Below, one piece after another: positions 24,113 to 36,469 of a DNA stretch of 64,000 bases (the stretch's first letter is position 1; every line of letters starts with the position of its first letter). The position numbers and the translations under genes were made by a program. The notes under the pieces are model-generated. The model searched no databases, was not told where the DNA came from, and worked only from the letters and a program-made list of their open reading frames with translations. The stretch is from Mariannaea sp. PMI_226 (Eukaryota; Ascomycota; Sordariomycetes; Hypocreales; Nectriaceae): the NCBI GenBank assembly GCA_024336345.1, contig JANFOG010000004.1:1054001-1118000 (forward strand), read 5' to 3'.

Positions 24113-27100
24113 ATGTCTCTCCCCGAACGGCCGGGCGCGAGTCCCACGTACGATCAGCGCAATGTCTATCGAAATTCTCCCTCAAGGCGATCGCGCCCTG
24201 CTGACGTCGACCCTGTCGGATATCAGCCTGTAGGAGGAGTAGGACAACACCAACGTGGGATTTCTGCCTCTGCTTCTTCCTTCGCTGAAACCATCGGTCC
24301 TAATTCCAATACAGAGACCATGCCTCTGTCGCCCTCCAGTCCCCCGGCAGGCGCTGCCAGGCAGGGCAGCAGTACAGGACAGCCCTCCCGAAAGAAGAGT
24401 CTAATCAGACCTGAAAGAAACAGAATAGACGAGGGCCACCGCAATTACCATTACCACAAGCACGCCGCCCACATGACCGTTCTCCCGTCGTCGACCGGAA
24501 ATGACGCCATTCTCGAAGATTTGGAGGGCTCTACCGAGAGATCGGGTTCTAATCTCAAGGACAACGGTTCCGACTCTTCACCGCGCGGTTCTGGCTCACG
24601 TCGCCATGTAAGCGGTGACCAAGAGAAGGGAATGGCTCGTTCCAACTCTCGCCCGCATCGTTCCAAGTCTGGCAAGATCACTAAGAAAGCATCGAAACGC
24701 AAGAGTAAGAAAGTCGAGGAGCAGCTCCGGGCCCCGAGCGTCTGGAACGTGTATTGTGCTATTGTTACTTTCTGGGCTCCAGCCTTCATCATGAAGTGCT
24801 GCGGCATGCCAACTCGCGCCCAGCAGCGCGCCTGGCGCGAGAAAATGGGTCTCATCAGCATTATTCTGATGATCATGGCCATTGTTGGTTTTATTACTTT
24901 TGGCTTTACCGCTACTGTTTGCGGTAACGCCCCTGAACGACTTCGAGTGAATAAGGTTGACTCAGGTTACATGATTTTCCACGGTGTTGCCTACGATCTG
25001 TCGACTTCCCACCACCCTCCTGCTCAGGGAATTCCTCTTCGCACTGATGGCCTCGGTGCCAACGTTCTATATGACCTGAGCGAGAAGCACGGTGGACAAG
25101 ATGGCAGCTTCTTGTTCCAAAACGTCAACGGCAAGTGCAAGGGCTTGATTACTTTGGCAGATGGTTCCGATGTTCCTACCAACGATAATGGCGAGCTCGC
25201 CTGGTATTTCCCCTGCACACCCTTCAACCAGGATGGCTCGACCAAGCCTAACACGACCATTCCGTACTACCTTGGGTACGCTTGTCACACGACTGAGAAC
25301 GCTCGAAACGCTTTCTATGTTGGCCTTAGCGGCTCGGCGGATGTGTATTTCACCTGGAACGATATCAAAAACAGCTCACGAAACTTGATTGTCTACTCTG
25401 GAAGCGTTTTGGATCTGGATCTTCTCAACTGGTTCAACTCTAGCCAGGTCAGCATCCCTGATCGCATGAACGAAATCAAGGACACCGATTCCGATGTGAA
25501 CAAGGCGATCCGCGGTCGTGATGTTACCCGCATGTTCCAGTCATCTAGCGACAAGCAGTATGCACAATGCTTCCAGGAGATTATCAAGGTCGGCTCCATC
25601 GACACTGAAACCGTTGGATGCATTGCCTCCAAGGTCGTTTTGTACTGCGCCCTTGTCTTGATTTTGTCCGTTGTCGGATCTCGATTCGTTTTGGCCATCA
25701 TCTTCCAGTGGTTCATCTCTCGAAAGTATGGTGCGGCGAAAACGTCGCAGAGCTCTGATCGCCGAAAGCGCAACCGCCAGATTGAGGATTGGTCTGAGGA
25801 TATCTATCGAGCTCCTGCCCGCTTGCCCGGCGACATTGGCAGCACTGTTGTTGGATCTTCTGATCGAACCAAGCGCGGATCATTCCTTCCTACCACCTCG
25901 CGATTCTCGACCGTCGGCGCCCCAGACAAGTTCGCTCCACGACGTGTGCCAACCACCATGGCTAGTCAAGGTGCTTCGAGCTCATTACTGCAGCCTGGCG
26001 GCATGTTCAAGCAGAGCAATGACAGCCGTGCCAGCTTCCTTCGGTCTGACCCGTTCCCTAGCGGTACTAGCACAGATGGCCCAGGTCCTGCTGGCTTCAT
26101 TCACGATGCCGTTGTTCCTCAGCCTCCTTCGGACTGGATGCCTTTCGGTTTTCCCTTGGCTCATACGATGTGCCTGGTTACCGCGTATTCGGAAGGTGCG
26201 GAAGGTATTCGAACAACCCTGGACTCCATTGCTACAACCGATTACCCCAACAGTCACAAGGTTATCGTCGTTATTTGTGACGGTGTCATTAAGGGTCATG
26301 GCGAGAAGGTTTCCACTCCGGATATTTGCTTGGGCATGCTCAAAGACCACACAATGCCTCCCGATCAAGTTCAAGCTTTCTCGTATGTTGCTGTCGCAAC
26401 TGGTTCGAAGCGACACAACATGGCCAAGGTTTACTGCGGTTTCTACGATTATGGCACTGATTCCCGTGTTCCTGCCGACCGACAGCAGCGTGTGCCAATG
26501 ATGATTGTCGTGAAGACTGGAACACCTGAAGAGGCAAAGAAGTCTAAGCCAGGCAACCGTGGTAAGCGAGACACCCAGGTCATTCTCATGTCGTTCCTCC
26601 AGAAGGTCATGTTCGATGAGCGAATGACGGAGCTTGAGTACGAAATGTTCAATGGACTCTGGAAGGTTACTGGAATTTCTCCCGACTACTACGAAATCAT
26701 TCTGATGGTGGATGCCGATACCAAGGTTTTCCCCGACAGTTTGACGCACATGGTTTCTGCAATGGTCAAGGATCCCGAAATCATGGGTCTCTGCGGTGAG
26801 ACGAAGATTGCCAACAAGCGCGACACTTGGGTTACTGCTATCCAGGTGTTTGAATACTTTGTGTCTCATCACCTTGCCAAGTCTTTCGAGTCTGTCTTTG
26901 GTGGTGTTACTTGTTTGCCTGGTTGTTTCTGCATGTACCGAATCAAGGCACCCAAGGGAGGCCAAAACTATTGGGTCCCTATTCTGGCCAACCCGGACAT
27001 TGTCGAGCACTACTCTGAGAATGTGGTCGAAACCTTGCACGAAAAGAACTTGTATCTGCTTGGTGAGGATCGATTCCTGACGACGCTGATGCTGCGAACA

Positions 27101-27863
27101 TTCCCCAAGCGAAAGCAGGTCTTTGTTCCCCAGGCTGTGTGCAAGACTACGGTGCCCGATGAATTCATGGTTCTTCTCTCTCAGCGTCGTCGCTGGATTA
27201 ACTCGACCATCCACAACCTAATGGAGCTCCTCCTGGTTCGTGATCTTTGCGGTACCTTCTGCTTTAGTATGCAGTTTGTCATCTTTGTCGAGCTTGCTGG
27301 TACACTTGTGTTGCCTGCAGCTATTGCATTTACCTTTTATGTTGGTGAGTAATTTCTATTGTTTTCTTTTCCTCCTCCTATCAAACCCCTATAAAGAGAT
27401 GTTTGAGATCCGTTACTGACAATTCTCTACAGTCATTACTTCGATCATTCATTCGCCACCTCAGATTATCCCCTTAGTTCTGCTTGGTCTTATCTTGGGT
27501 TTGCCTGGTCTTCTCGTTGTTGTTACAGCTCATTCATGGTCTTACATTGTTTGGATGTTGATCTACTTGATCGCTCTCCCGATTTGGAACTTCGTCCTGC
27601 CTACGTACGCTTTCTGGAAGTTTGACGACTTCTCGTGGGGTGAGACCCGAAAGACAGCGGGTGAAACGAAGGGAGGTGGCCATGAAGCTGAGGGCGAGTT
27701 CGACAGCAGCAAGATCACCATGAAGCGCTGGGCCGAGTTTGAGCGAGACAAGCGGAGCAAGAGTGTCTACTGGGGCTCCCGAGAGAACGTGGTCGGTGGA
27801 GGAGGTAGCTGGACAAGCCCTCCTGGCCACCACTATAATGAAGAGTATTACTCTGATGCTTGA
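24113..27863 (+). CDS. CHS3: Class IV (Chs3-type) chitin synthase
   Basis: Plasma-membrane processive glycosyltransferase (GT2) that polymerises N-acetylglucosamine from UDP-GlcNAc into cell wall chitin. Exons are 24113-27344 and 27433-27863; the 88-nt intron is GT-AG, phase 1, giving 1220 residues, the usual class IV size without a myosin motor domain. Residues 1-200 are disordered and basic. Membrane segments lie near residues 208-230, 245-270 and 505-535; the catalytic domain covers about 685-1060. It has VMLVDADT-type acidic residues (LMVDADT), [16 protein letters not shown] and the hallmark QRRRW at about 1024-1028. C-terminal membrane helices follow, then a cytosolic tail beginning [12 protein letters not shown]. 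The CT-rich upstream region and a probable leader intron suggest a long 5' UTR. Class IV is chosen over class V/VII from length and from this tail. Confidence 0.93.
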
Positions 27864-29165
27864 ATATTTGGCGCCACGGGGCTGGGTTCACGGCATGATG
27901 GTTCAAAATGAAGGGAGTTGGGTTGAACACGGACACGCACGGGCACAGGCACAGCACAGGCACACACGCACACTTTTACGCACATTTAATACATGGAAGA
28001 GAAGAGAGGTTTGTCAAGGCTGATTTTTCGTTTTATATCCTTCTTTGCGTGCCTGAAGCGGAGCCTTATTCGGACTCGTCTCGCTCGCTCCCTGTATAGA
28101 GGCAATATGAGAGGCATCGGAAGGCGTACCTTTTTTTTTATGTGTGTTTTGGATGTATATAGTATCTTTAGTTGGTTTTTTTTTTAAAGAGCGAATGCCA
28201 TGAGACTATCTTTTTTAAAATCTGTCCCCGTTCTCCTTTACAAAGTATACCAATCTGCGTGATTCTCGAGGACACTTGAGAGTGTGAAGCCGGGACCCAT
28301 CACATGGCGCCTGTTTATTTATTTCTAGCCACTGGACTGGGCTTTTCCCATTCCGAGTTCCAGTGCCAGCAGTCTACGAACACGAGAAACATAGGAGCCG
28401 ATAATGACTTTAAACCTTGGGGTATAATAGAGGCCAACCACACTCATAATGTTGCTGCGAGGTATGAACGTTTCTCTGTTCCCAACAAAGCACCCATTTC
28501 CTCTTTGGTAGGTGTGCATGTGCACTTTATATAAGAAATGAGACCCGAACAAAAAAAATTAGTATGGCCTGTGTGTCGTTTAGATACTTTCAGCGACTCA
28601 CTGCAGCTGATTATAGATAGATGGATGGCACGAGGAGGAATTATATGTACTCCTCGGCCGTACAGGATTTTCTTAATTGCCTTATAGAATTGCCTATCAA
28701 CCCGTCGATCTGGTTGAATGAGCATGCCTGTTGCCATCACGACCCTCTCGAAGCAATGGCAGGGACATTGACTTCAGAGAGGATGGAATAACTACAATCT
28801 CACAAAATATTTGTTTACTTATCGCGATCATACCATAACAGGAGAGAGGAAGAATGATAAAAAAAGATTCTCGGTGCTGTCATTACGGCCTTAGCCTAGG
28901 TTACGCCCGAAAAAGAACATCCCATATAAACAAACCCTCTCGTCGCCTTGGAACCACCGGCCCTGAACCCTCATTGCGCCGTGCAAAAAATGTTCTTTGC
29001 AAAAACGCCCACTAGTCGGAGTAAACATCCGTCTACCTACGTGCAAGTTGCATCATTGCTCATTATTTAGAGCATACAAGAAGAACCCAAAGCTTTGCAA
29101 AAACAAAATAAAAAAAGTTAGACAACGCCTCGCTTGTTGCTCCATACAGCACACATGTCATGACT
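27864..29165. other. Convergent intergenic region, no gene seen
   Basis: 1.3 kb between the stop codons of the chitin synthase and the Polo kinase. It contains a short CA-rich repeat (about 27940-27985) and several T-runs near 28130-28190 that suit a 3' UTR. No coding signal was found. Confidence 0.55.
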
Positions 29166-32100
29166 TCATCGCTTCGAGGGATCAACGTCCTCTCCAAGCT
29201 CCCAGGGCTTGCGAGGGTCAACATATGTAGAGAGTCGCTGGTCACCCCATCGACCTCCTACTGTCACCCACACGTGTTTCTGAGGAGCGCTCGAGCTGAT
29301 TGTCTCCCGGAACCCACCCCATCGGAGACGACCATCTCGGCTCATGTCGCTGTTGCCCATGCCGCCATTTGTCGTCCACTCCTTGACAACATCCTTGATG
29401 AATGTAATCTTGCGACGGAAGTCATTGGCCGCTGGGATCCCTTGAAGCTCCGGCTCGATTTCTGGTCTCTTTCGCGTCGTGCTACGTGTGGCCGACGGCT
29501 TCGTCTGGAAGTTCAACAGGGTCTGCACTGGATACGACAGCATGGCTCGGTCGTCTAATGCTGCCGCTCCAATGGTGCCAGTAGCGGCAAGTCTCTCAGC
29601 GGCATCCTTGGGTAGATGCCAGAAATGGCACCAGTAGCCATCAGCGTCAATGACAATCTTGGTGTGATCCGGAAAGTTGAACTACCCGATAGTCAGCATT
29701 TTCTTCTTCTTTTTGTGTCCGCTGCATGTATTGGGAAATAAAGGTGCCCTAAACTTACCTGGATATGGCCATCGCAGAAAACCCAGCATCCAACATCTCC
29801 GAATCGCTGGTAGAACGTCACAAGCTCGGCCATTGTGCCTTTTCGCCCTGGAGACATGGTTCCGGCTACGTCGGTCTCTTCAACCGGCAGGCCTTCATCC
29901 CTTCCATAGGCAATCATGTAGTTGGCAAACTTCTTCCAAAGAATGATTCTCTCCCGCTTCCGGTGCTGGAAGATATCCTTACCCGGTTGCATCTTGCCGG
30001 CAAGACCGTCCTCGCTGACCGACACCCGGAAATGTTCAGGAGAAACCATGGTTTCTGAGAGACCTGTCTCGCCGTTGTTCTCAAAGAACCTAATGGGCTC
30101 CGTCATGGGCAAGGGCTGGCCTCGGTCAGGATAGGACTCGTCTTGTCTCCTCAGGATATGCCGCTCTGCGCCACGAATGAAAACACCGGCTGGGGGAAGC
30201 AAAGCAGTTGTGTTGCCCTCCGTCGTGGGAATATCTCTCAGAATGCAACCTACGCTCCCATCGTTCAAGATGTAACCCAATCCGAACTTGTTGGTGTAAT
30301 CCACCCACTTCACGACGATGTGAGGATGAGGTGGCGGGACGTACTTGGAGGACACGAGAGCCATCGTACGGGCGTTGAGTGCGCGTTCCAGCTCTCCTTG
30401 AAATTTACGAAGCCGAGACAAGATCGCGTCAGGTCGAGTTCCTATGATCTCTCTCTGCTGCTCCGAAGGGCTAAATAAAGTAGCCGGACGGGTAATATCT
30501 GACTTTGGCGGCCTCAAAATGGTTATCCGCTCAGTGGCGGTAGAGGTAGAGCTCAAGGTAGCAGTGGACTCCTCCTGGGGTAGGGTCTCGGTGGTAGATG
30601 ACTTCAATAATGGAAGGTTTGTTCGTGTTGACGACCGCATGGTTTTGGATACTGTGTCATATGCTGGTCTCCGAGGCGCCTCGCCTGGGAGCTCTCTTCT
30701 TGTCCTTGAACGAATGCTCTGAGGCGCTGGCAGGGTTGCTGACTCGGTGGGAACTTTAGGCCGTGACGGGATAACGGTAGTTGGGCGGTTCTGAGCTCTT
30801 TGCTGTGCAGCAAAGCTCTGAGGGGGTTGGCGAAGTAGGCCTACCGGAGCCCATTGAGAGCTGGGTTCCTTATCATAGGAACGACTTGACTGAGAAGCGA
30901 TTGTTGCCTTGTAACGGGCCCTAGCCTCTTGTTTTTCCTTCAACCACTCCTCGAAGGGCCTATAAACAACTCCTTCCTCGAGAGGAATCATTGGGGTGAG
31001 GCCAGCCTTCTCCTCAGCAGCCATCTCCTTCCAGGTTTGGGTATGTATGAGTTGAACTCCACTCCAAGGGCCAACGCAACATTCTCGACACATCTCCTTC
31101 AGGTTCCTCAAAGACTGTGCGTGCAAGTTGGTGCCCATCCGCGTGGCATAGAATTCCTGTCGCTCAGGGGGAACTTCTCGTAATCGAGGGGTCATCTCTG
31201 ATTCTTCAGGCATGTATCCTGAAGTGAAAAATGGGTGCTCAAGGATAACATCGGGGTCAGGGCGGCGATCAGCATCTTGTAGCATCGTCGCAACAAGCTC
31301 CTTAGCTTCCTGGCTGATGTATCTTTGTGTGGTCTCCGAATCAGGCCACTCGTAATCCCTTTCTCTGGCTCGGCGATAGATTTCATCGGTGGTGGAGGAC
31401 TGGAAGGGTGGCTTGGAAGTGAACATGGCGAACCTATTGCAATCAGTTTAGTCAGTCATGTCCAGCGGTGATCCAGTTCCGATAACGTACATGATAATGC
31501 CCAAGCTCCAGATATCGACCATATGATCGTGTCCCTTCTTTCCCTTTTGCAAAATCTCAGGAGCGATGTAGTTGGGCGTTCCACAGAGAGTTGTACGACG
31601 AATGGTGTGCATGTCTTTGCCAGTCACCAGCAAGGCGGCGAGACCAAAATCTCCAATTTTCGCATTCATCTGCGAATCGAGAAAGATGTTGCCCATCTTC
31701 AGGTCACGATGAATGATGCCTTTGCTATGCATATACTTGATCGCTCCAGCGATTTGCACAGAGTAGAATCGGATCTCGGGTTCTGTCAAGCCCTTTCGTC
31801 GCTTTACCATATCCATAAGGGACCCATTGGGACAAAGTTCCAGGACTAAGTAGGTGCTACTCTCAAAAGCAAATGCTCTGAAGAATTGGACAATGTTCTT
31901 GTGCTTCATCTTGGAGTGGATTTGCAGCTCGGTTTGAAACTGTAAGACGTTAGTCAGATGGTTTATGATCTTACGCGACGTATTCAGAACTGAGTATTGA
32001 CCTTTTGTTCCATTTTGGACGGCATATGACTCTTGACAACTTTCAGAGCATATTTCTGCCTGTTTGGGAGGAGGGCGCCACTGTAACAAACAGCGAAGCC

Positions 32101-32337
32101 ACCCTTTCCTAGCAGCTTCCCGATTTGATATGCAGCTCCCTCTGGACGGTCGGAGCTCGGGGGCTCATAAACTTCAGGCGGTGGCGGAGGAGGGTGTTCC
32201 TTTTCCTTGGCAGCCTTCAACTGGGCAGTGGTCTTCGTCTTGATCTCCGTCGTTTTAGGTTGTCGCTGGGCGTTGACATCCCTAGGGCACAAAGCATCCG
32301 TGTCGACACCACCTCTGGGTGCCCCTCTTTGAGACAT
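29166..32337 (-). CDS. CDC5: Polo-like kinase (Cdc5/Plk1 family)
   Basis: Mitotic serine/threonine kinase controlling mitotic entry, spindle poles and cytokinesis/septation. Exons are 32337-32002, 31939-31491, 31433-29759 and 29681-29166, giving 991 residues; all phases match. The kinase domain (about 70-330) shows the Polo-type P-loop GKGGFAVCY, YALKVV lysine, HRDLKMGN, DFGLAA and the activation loop TTLCGTPNYIAPE with the conserved Thr. The linker is Ser/Thr/Pro-rich. Two polo boxes follow from about 630: the first contains VKWVDYTNKFGLGYIL and the second spans the exon 3/4 junction (DGHIQ joined to FNFPDHTK), ending GYWCHFWHLP. A conserved fungal-type C-terminal extension of about 100 residues follows. 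A proline run precedes the kinase domain. The upstream neighbour is a spacer with short tandem repeats. Confidence 0.93.
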
Positions 32338-34088
32338 GATGGGGGACAGCGAGACCTCTGCTCGAGGTTGTCCGTGAACGATATTGATTCAGCCAGGGTC
32401 GGGGGAAAATATTGGGAAGCGAAAGAGTATGCAACGACAGCTGATGGGGAGAGAGATGACCTAGATGCAGGAAGACAATTAGAAAGGAAGCCAGGGTGAC
32501 ATGGTATGTTTTCTTCGGATGCAAGATTGAAGGAAGGGTGGTGGTGGAGGAGGAGGGTAGAACATACAATGCTCGCGAAAACACCATGCAAAACCGACCA
32601 AAAGCTGTCAGTTGTTAGCTGTGTCGCAAAAGGACGACAAGGACATTAAGCAATGCTGAGACAGGCGCTGATGTTGAGCTTCGGGGATAGGTTGAATTGA
32701 AGCTGTCGAAATAGCAACCTAGACTCAGGTACGAAGTCCAGTCCAAAGAAGATGAGAGGGTGAGAAATACCAAGTACGATGTACGATGTACGATGAAGAC
32801 GGGAGGCAGGATCGTTGTCCGTTGTCCGTAGTCCGTTGCCGGTTGCCGCGACTGTCGTCAGGTTCAGGTTCTGGCTCAGCGTGGTTTGTGTATTTTCGCC
32901 GGTCGCGTTGCTGTTGGCAACCACTTTCCAACCAATACAACCACAAAATCATGCACTCACCGCCGCCTGGGCGCTATCAATTAAAACCCCACAGTGACCC
33001 GGCCGGCCCTAGAGACGGCCAGTCCCTGTCAATCAGGAACAGATAGATGGGTTAGGGTCTAGATGACATATTGTTGGAAAACGGTTTGTTCTTCTTCTTC
33101 ATTTGTTCCTTTTCCTTTTCTTTTGGCAATGCATGTAATCCTAACTTGTTGAGTAGTGCTATGAACTCTGGTACAAGGTACGTAGACACATCTACCACTC
33201 AAGCTCAAGGGGAGGAGTGCACTATGGTTCCTCCTGGAGGTTGCATTTATTAGCGCTCGATAGTGTTAATTAGAAGCTGCATAGCACCATAGCTCTCGAT
33301 CATAACAAAGATGTCAGGGACCTTTGTTATTCTTTCGATACTGTAGTCAATTTGGTTGAATATTTCTGGTTGACTTTTTCTTCCGGTTCGAATAGTATTA
33401 TTATGCTACCTAAATAAGAGACAGGTGTATATAATATAGGTGTATAAATGGAATTGGACCTTTCTTGTAAGGTTGATCCCATTTCGAGACTCATAAGGGC
33501 GTTTTCAATTCCCCTAAGTTCTGAGGAGCACAGTTTCGAGATTCATCCACGCAAACGACAGTGTAGAAAGAGAGTCCATTAAGTTCGGATAACAAGTTCA
33601 ATATGTGTACGAAATATGCCAAACGAGACATTTATAACTCCCCTCACGAGGAAACAATTTTTCTCTCTACTTACAAGACGTACATTTGTTAGTGTAGCTA
33701 ATAAAATGCGTGTTTGGTGCCTTTTGCAAACCGAATATTACGATAATGCACGGGCCAATCATGGCGGCGCGTTGAACTGAGGCGTCCGGCTCCGAACGGG
33801 TCGGACACCTCTAAGCCTCCAAACCTGAAGAACTCACCTCGATATGTCATCTTACAACCTCATTGTTTAGAGCTCCCGACTTCGAAAGATCGACAGCAGA
33901 CTTCAATATTGTACCCTACTCATTCGTTTTGAAATTGAATCGTCTCCCTTCCACCGTCAATTGCAATCGACTCCTCATCGAGTTGAGGTTCCCCCCACCT
34001 CGTTCCTGAGCTTCCGACTGGGAGAGAGCTGCGCACACAATATCGGAAGCCAAGATCCCCTCCCTCACCAATCCGCCAACTTTACATC
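32338..34088. other. Divergent intergenic region between Polo kinase and OPA3
   Basis: 1.75 kb. The kinase-proximal part is CT/GA-rich. At 32774-32794 there is a 7-bp unit (GTACGAT) in three perfect copies, followed by CCGT/TTGCCG-rich imperfect repeats to about 32855. 33.2-33.75 kb is AT-rich. No coding ORF was supported. Confidence 0.5.
32774..32794. repeat. Three-copy 7-bp tandem repeat
   Basis: The unit GTACGAT is present three times head to tail, about 440 bp upstream of the Polo kinase start codon. Confidence 0.7.
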
Positions 34089-34805
34089 ATGGTTCCTCTT
34101 CCTCTTTTCAAACTTGCTGCGCTCTTTGTGCGGCACATCTCCAAGTATGGCGCGGTATGATCTTGTCCCTTCCACGATAAAATCCCTCGTCGACATCTCG
34201 CTAAATTCCAACTCCAGAATCACATCAAGGCGCAAGCCCACGACCATCCCAGATTCCGAGCTTTCGCCGCCCGATATGGACAGTCAATACATCAATTGAA
34301 CATGAGATTGTCTGTTGCCTTGCTGCGAAACCCAGAGGCAGAAAAGAGAGCGAAAGAGAAAGCTGAAGCACCAACCGTCCTGACCGAAGCCCAGCATAAG
34401 CAAGAGGAGGAGCTCAAGCAGAAGCTCGGTGCAGATGCGGTAGAGAAAAAGAGAAAGCTGCCATTTCAGAGTGTGTGGACTCGCAAGTTCCGACCTTTGC
34501 CAGAGGCTAAGGCTGTTGACTTGTTCGCCGATGTTCTCGGTGACTCCTTCATCTTGAGCGTGGCCGTCGCATTAATCGTGTACGAGTACTGGAAGTCGTC
34601 CCAGAAGCCTGATACAACCAAGGTTCGTCTGGGTGAGATTGATGCAAGACTTGAGGAGCTCAAGAAGAAAGAGGAGGAACTGGAAGCAGCTGAAGAGAGG
34701 CAGCGACAACGATTCGAGAGCCTGGAGGAAGCTCTTCGCGCTCTCAAGGATCCCAAGACAAAGCAGCCATTACTCCCGACTTTGCAGCCCGTGCCTCCTT
34801 CATGA
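34089..34805 (+). CDS. OPA3: OPA3-family mitochondrial protein
   Basis: OPA3-like proteins are small mitochondrial membrane-associated proteins linked to mitochondrial morphology; the molecular activity is not settled. Exons are 34089-34154 and 34218-34805; the 63-nt intron (GTATGA to CCAG) is needed to bring in the conserved N-terminus MVPLPLFKLAALFVRHISKY. The product has 217 residues. Family features: the N-terminal hydrophobic/basic segment, then a RFRAFAARYGQ-like block, a central hydrophobic segment (FILSVAVALIVYEYW), and a C-terminal coiled coil (about 160-195) rich in Glu, Lys and Arg. The ATG at 34089 gives the expected family start, whereas internal ATGs would lose the signature block. 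Confidence 0.9.
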
Positions 34806-35479
34806 TTGTTTCGAAGCCATTAACATGGTGAAAAATTCAAAAGAGAAGTTGAGGGCATTTTCGAAGCAATGCTATTTGGATATACTCGAACCTTGCGGAC
34901 TATATTTTCGACCACCATATATTTTACTTGACTATGACATTGTATACTAGAACCGTTCTCCAAATTAGACACAACTATACTCATGCTACGACTAGAAACG
35001 AGGTAATATAGGGGATCCTTACCGCCCAGCCTACAGCCACAACCATGGTTACTTAGGGCAGGTTTACCCATCTTCAGCGCAATAGAGAGATACCACCTTC
35101 TTGATGGACCTATCATTCACCATGACACCGTCTAGTTTCTAATGCTTATATACGCCCTACCTGCTTGATTACGCAGCCGATTGGGCAGCATTCAGTGCCC
35201 TACTGGATACATTCTTGATATCGGTTCTCATTGAACTGAACTTGCAGTATTTACTAAGCTTCGATGCGTTTAGGATGGGACTCCTGTACTACACCAACTG
35301 TTTAGGAGCTGGGCCGGGTGCGCGTGCTGGATTTCAATATTTAGACCTTTTGATGGGTATAGAGCGGTTATCAGTCCGGTTCTGGAGTGATGGGCTCGTA
35401 GTCTTCACCATTGAAGTACCATGAACTGGAGCAGCTTTGCACAAAAAGTAAAGGCAAAAGGAGCAAAAAGGAAGAGATG

Positions 35480-35598
35480 ACATACAACAGTAGGGATTCC
35501 CCGGTCGTCACCGACCCGAGTACTAGTCCACCGCTTCTTAGCTTGACTATGGGAGAGCGGACGGGATCCCGTATTTTCTAAGAGCTATGGTCGTATGT
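35480..35598 (-). rRNA. 5S ribosomal RNA, copy 1
   Basis: Read on the minus strand the 119-nt element begins ACATACGACCATAG and ends CTGTTGTATGT, matching the ends of ascomycete 5S rRNA as I know it. The termini pair over 9 bp (one G-U) as helix I. Helix II pairs GCTCTTAG with CTAAGAAGC around one bulged A. The internal control region contains CAAGC and the loop E/helix IV part reads GGGTCGGTGACGACC. A T5 run on the minus strand about 15 nt downstream can act as Pol III terminator. Helix II differs in sequence but not in pairing from the Neurospora form I remember, so it is probably functional and not a decayed copy. Confidence 0.88.
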
Positions 35599-35666
35599 AA
35601 TGGTGTTGGCATCTCAGTTCGTTTAAGAGCCCAGTTTAGCAACAGCTTGGAACAAGCTGCAAAAAA

Positions 35667-35785
35667 ACATACAACAGTGGGGATTCCCCGGTCGTCACCG
35701 ACCCGAGTACTAATCCACCGCTTCTCAGCTTAACGTGCGGAGAGCAGACGGGATCCAGTGTATTCTAAGAGCTATGGTCGTATGT
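35667..35785 (-). rRNA. 5S ribosomal RNA, copy 2
   Basis: A second 119-nt element in the same orientation, 68 bp upstream (in transcription sense) of copy 1. The ends are identical to copy 1, with 12 internal differences. Helix II still pairs, with one A-U to G-U change. The box A-like segment reads GTTAAGC, closer to the usual form than the GTCAAGC of copy 1. A T7 run on the minus strand follows the 3' end directly, a clear Pol III terminator. Confidence 0.9.
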
Positions 35786-36423
35786 ATTAGGGTGAGATGC
35801 AGTTACTGGCTATCACTTTGACCTTGCTGTCAGGGAGTGGCCTCTACATTTACAATACTAATAATGATTGTTCGCAAGCTAGGACTCACGGATCACTTAG
35901 TGACCTGCTTTGTCGGTTTCTGGCTTGGTGTCTGAATGTTAGACGTGCTTTTTGCATGAGCTCTACTACATTTGGTAGCTCGTAAGGACTGCATACTATT
36001 GGAAGCTCGCTTACACTCACCAACCCTGCAACCTACTTCTGGCAATAGAGAGTCACAATGTGGTTGGCAAACTGTGTCGGACGACATGTTCTGGGACGTT
36101 TGAGTTTCGCGAAGAAATCATTGCGAGGCCTTTCAAACCACGTCATGTTTTACAACATATGGTACATCGCCCTAGTTTATCAGAAATCAGAAGCAAGGAA
36201 CTTATACGGCCCCTGTTTCTTCAATATGCACTTGGCTTTTGTCTTGCTGCCTTCAGGTTACAAAAACCCCAGAATGCCCGATTTACCCCATGGGGAATTG
36301 ACCTGGCTAATGTTGATCCTCTTTAATGCAGAAAGCCGCGTAATTCTCATCCGAGTGTATAGACAAATTTGGAGTATGTGACGTAGACTATTGAACAATT
36401 AGTTAAGGGGGAAAAGGACGTTT

Positions 36424-36436
36424 CGGGACCATTCCG
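36424..36436. promoter_or_regulatory. CGG-R-N5-Y-CCG site 1 upstream of the cluster regulator
   Basis: CGGGACCATTCCG, an everted/inverted CGG pair with a 7-nt spacer of the kind bound by Zn2Cys6 dimers, 255-267 bp upstream of the regulator start codon. It has purine after CGG and pyrimidine before CCG as in all cluster promoters. Confidence 0.6.
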
Positions 36437-36456
36437 TGCATTTGTACCAATCGATG

Positions 36457-36469
36457 CGGAGCAGTCCCG
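36457..36469. promoter_or_regulatory. CGG-R-N5-Y-CCG site 2 upstream of the cluster regulator
   Basis: CGGAGCAGTCCCG, same spacing, 222-234 bp upstream of the regulator start codon and 33 bp (about three helical turns) from site 1. Together they suggest autoregulation. Confidence 0.6.

Noticed and set aside
33050..33060. Single TTAGGG word as a possible internal telomere repeat
   Set aside because: Only one copy, with no array on either strand.
36058..36381. Overlapping plus-strand ORFs before the regulator
   Set aside because: They overlap in two frames without family features; probably chance in the regulator's upstream region.
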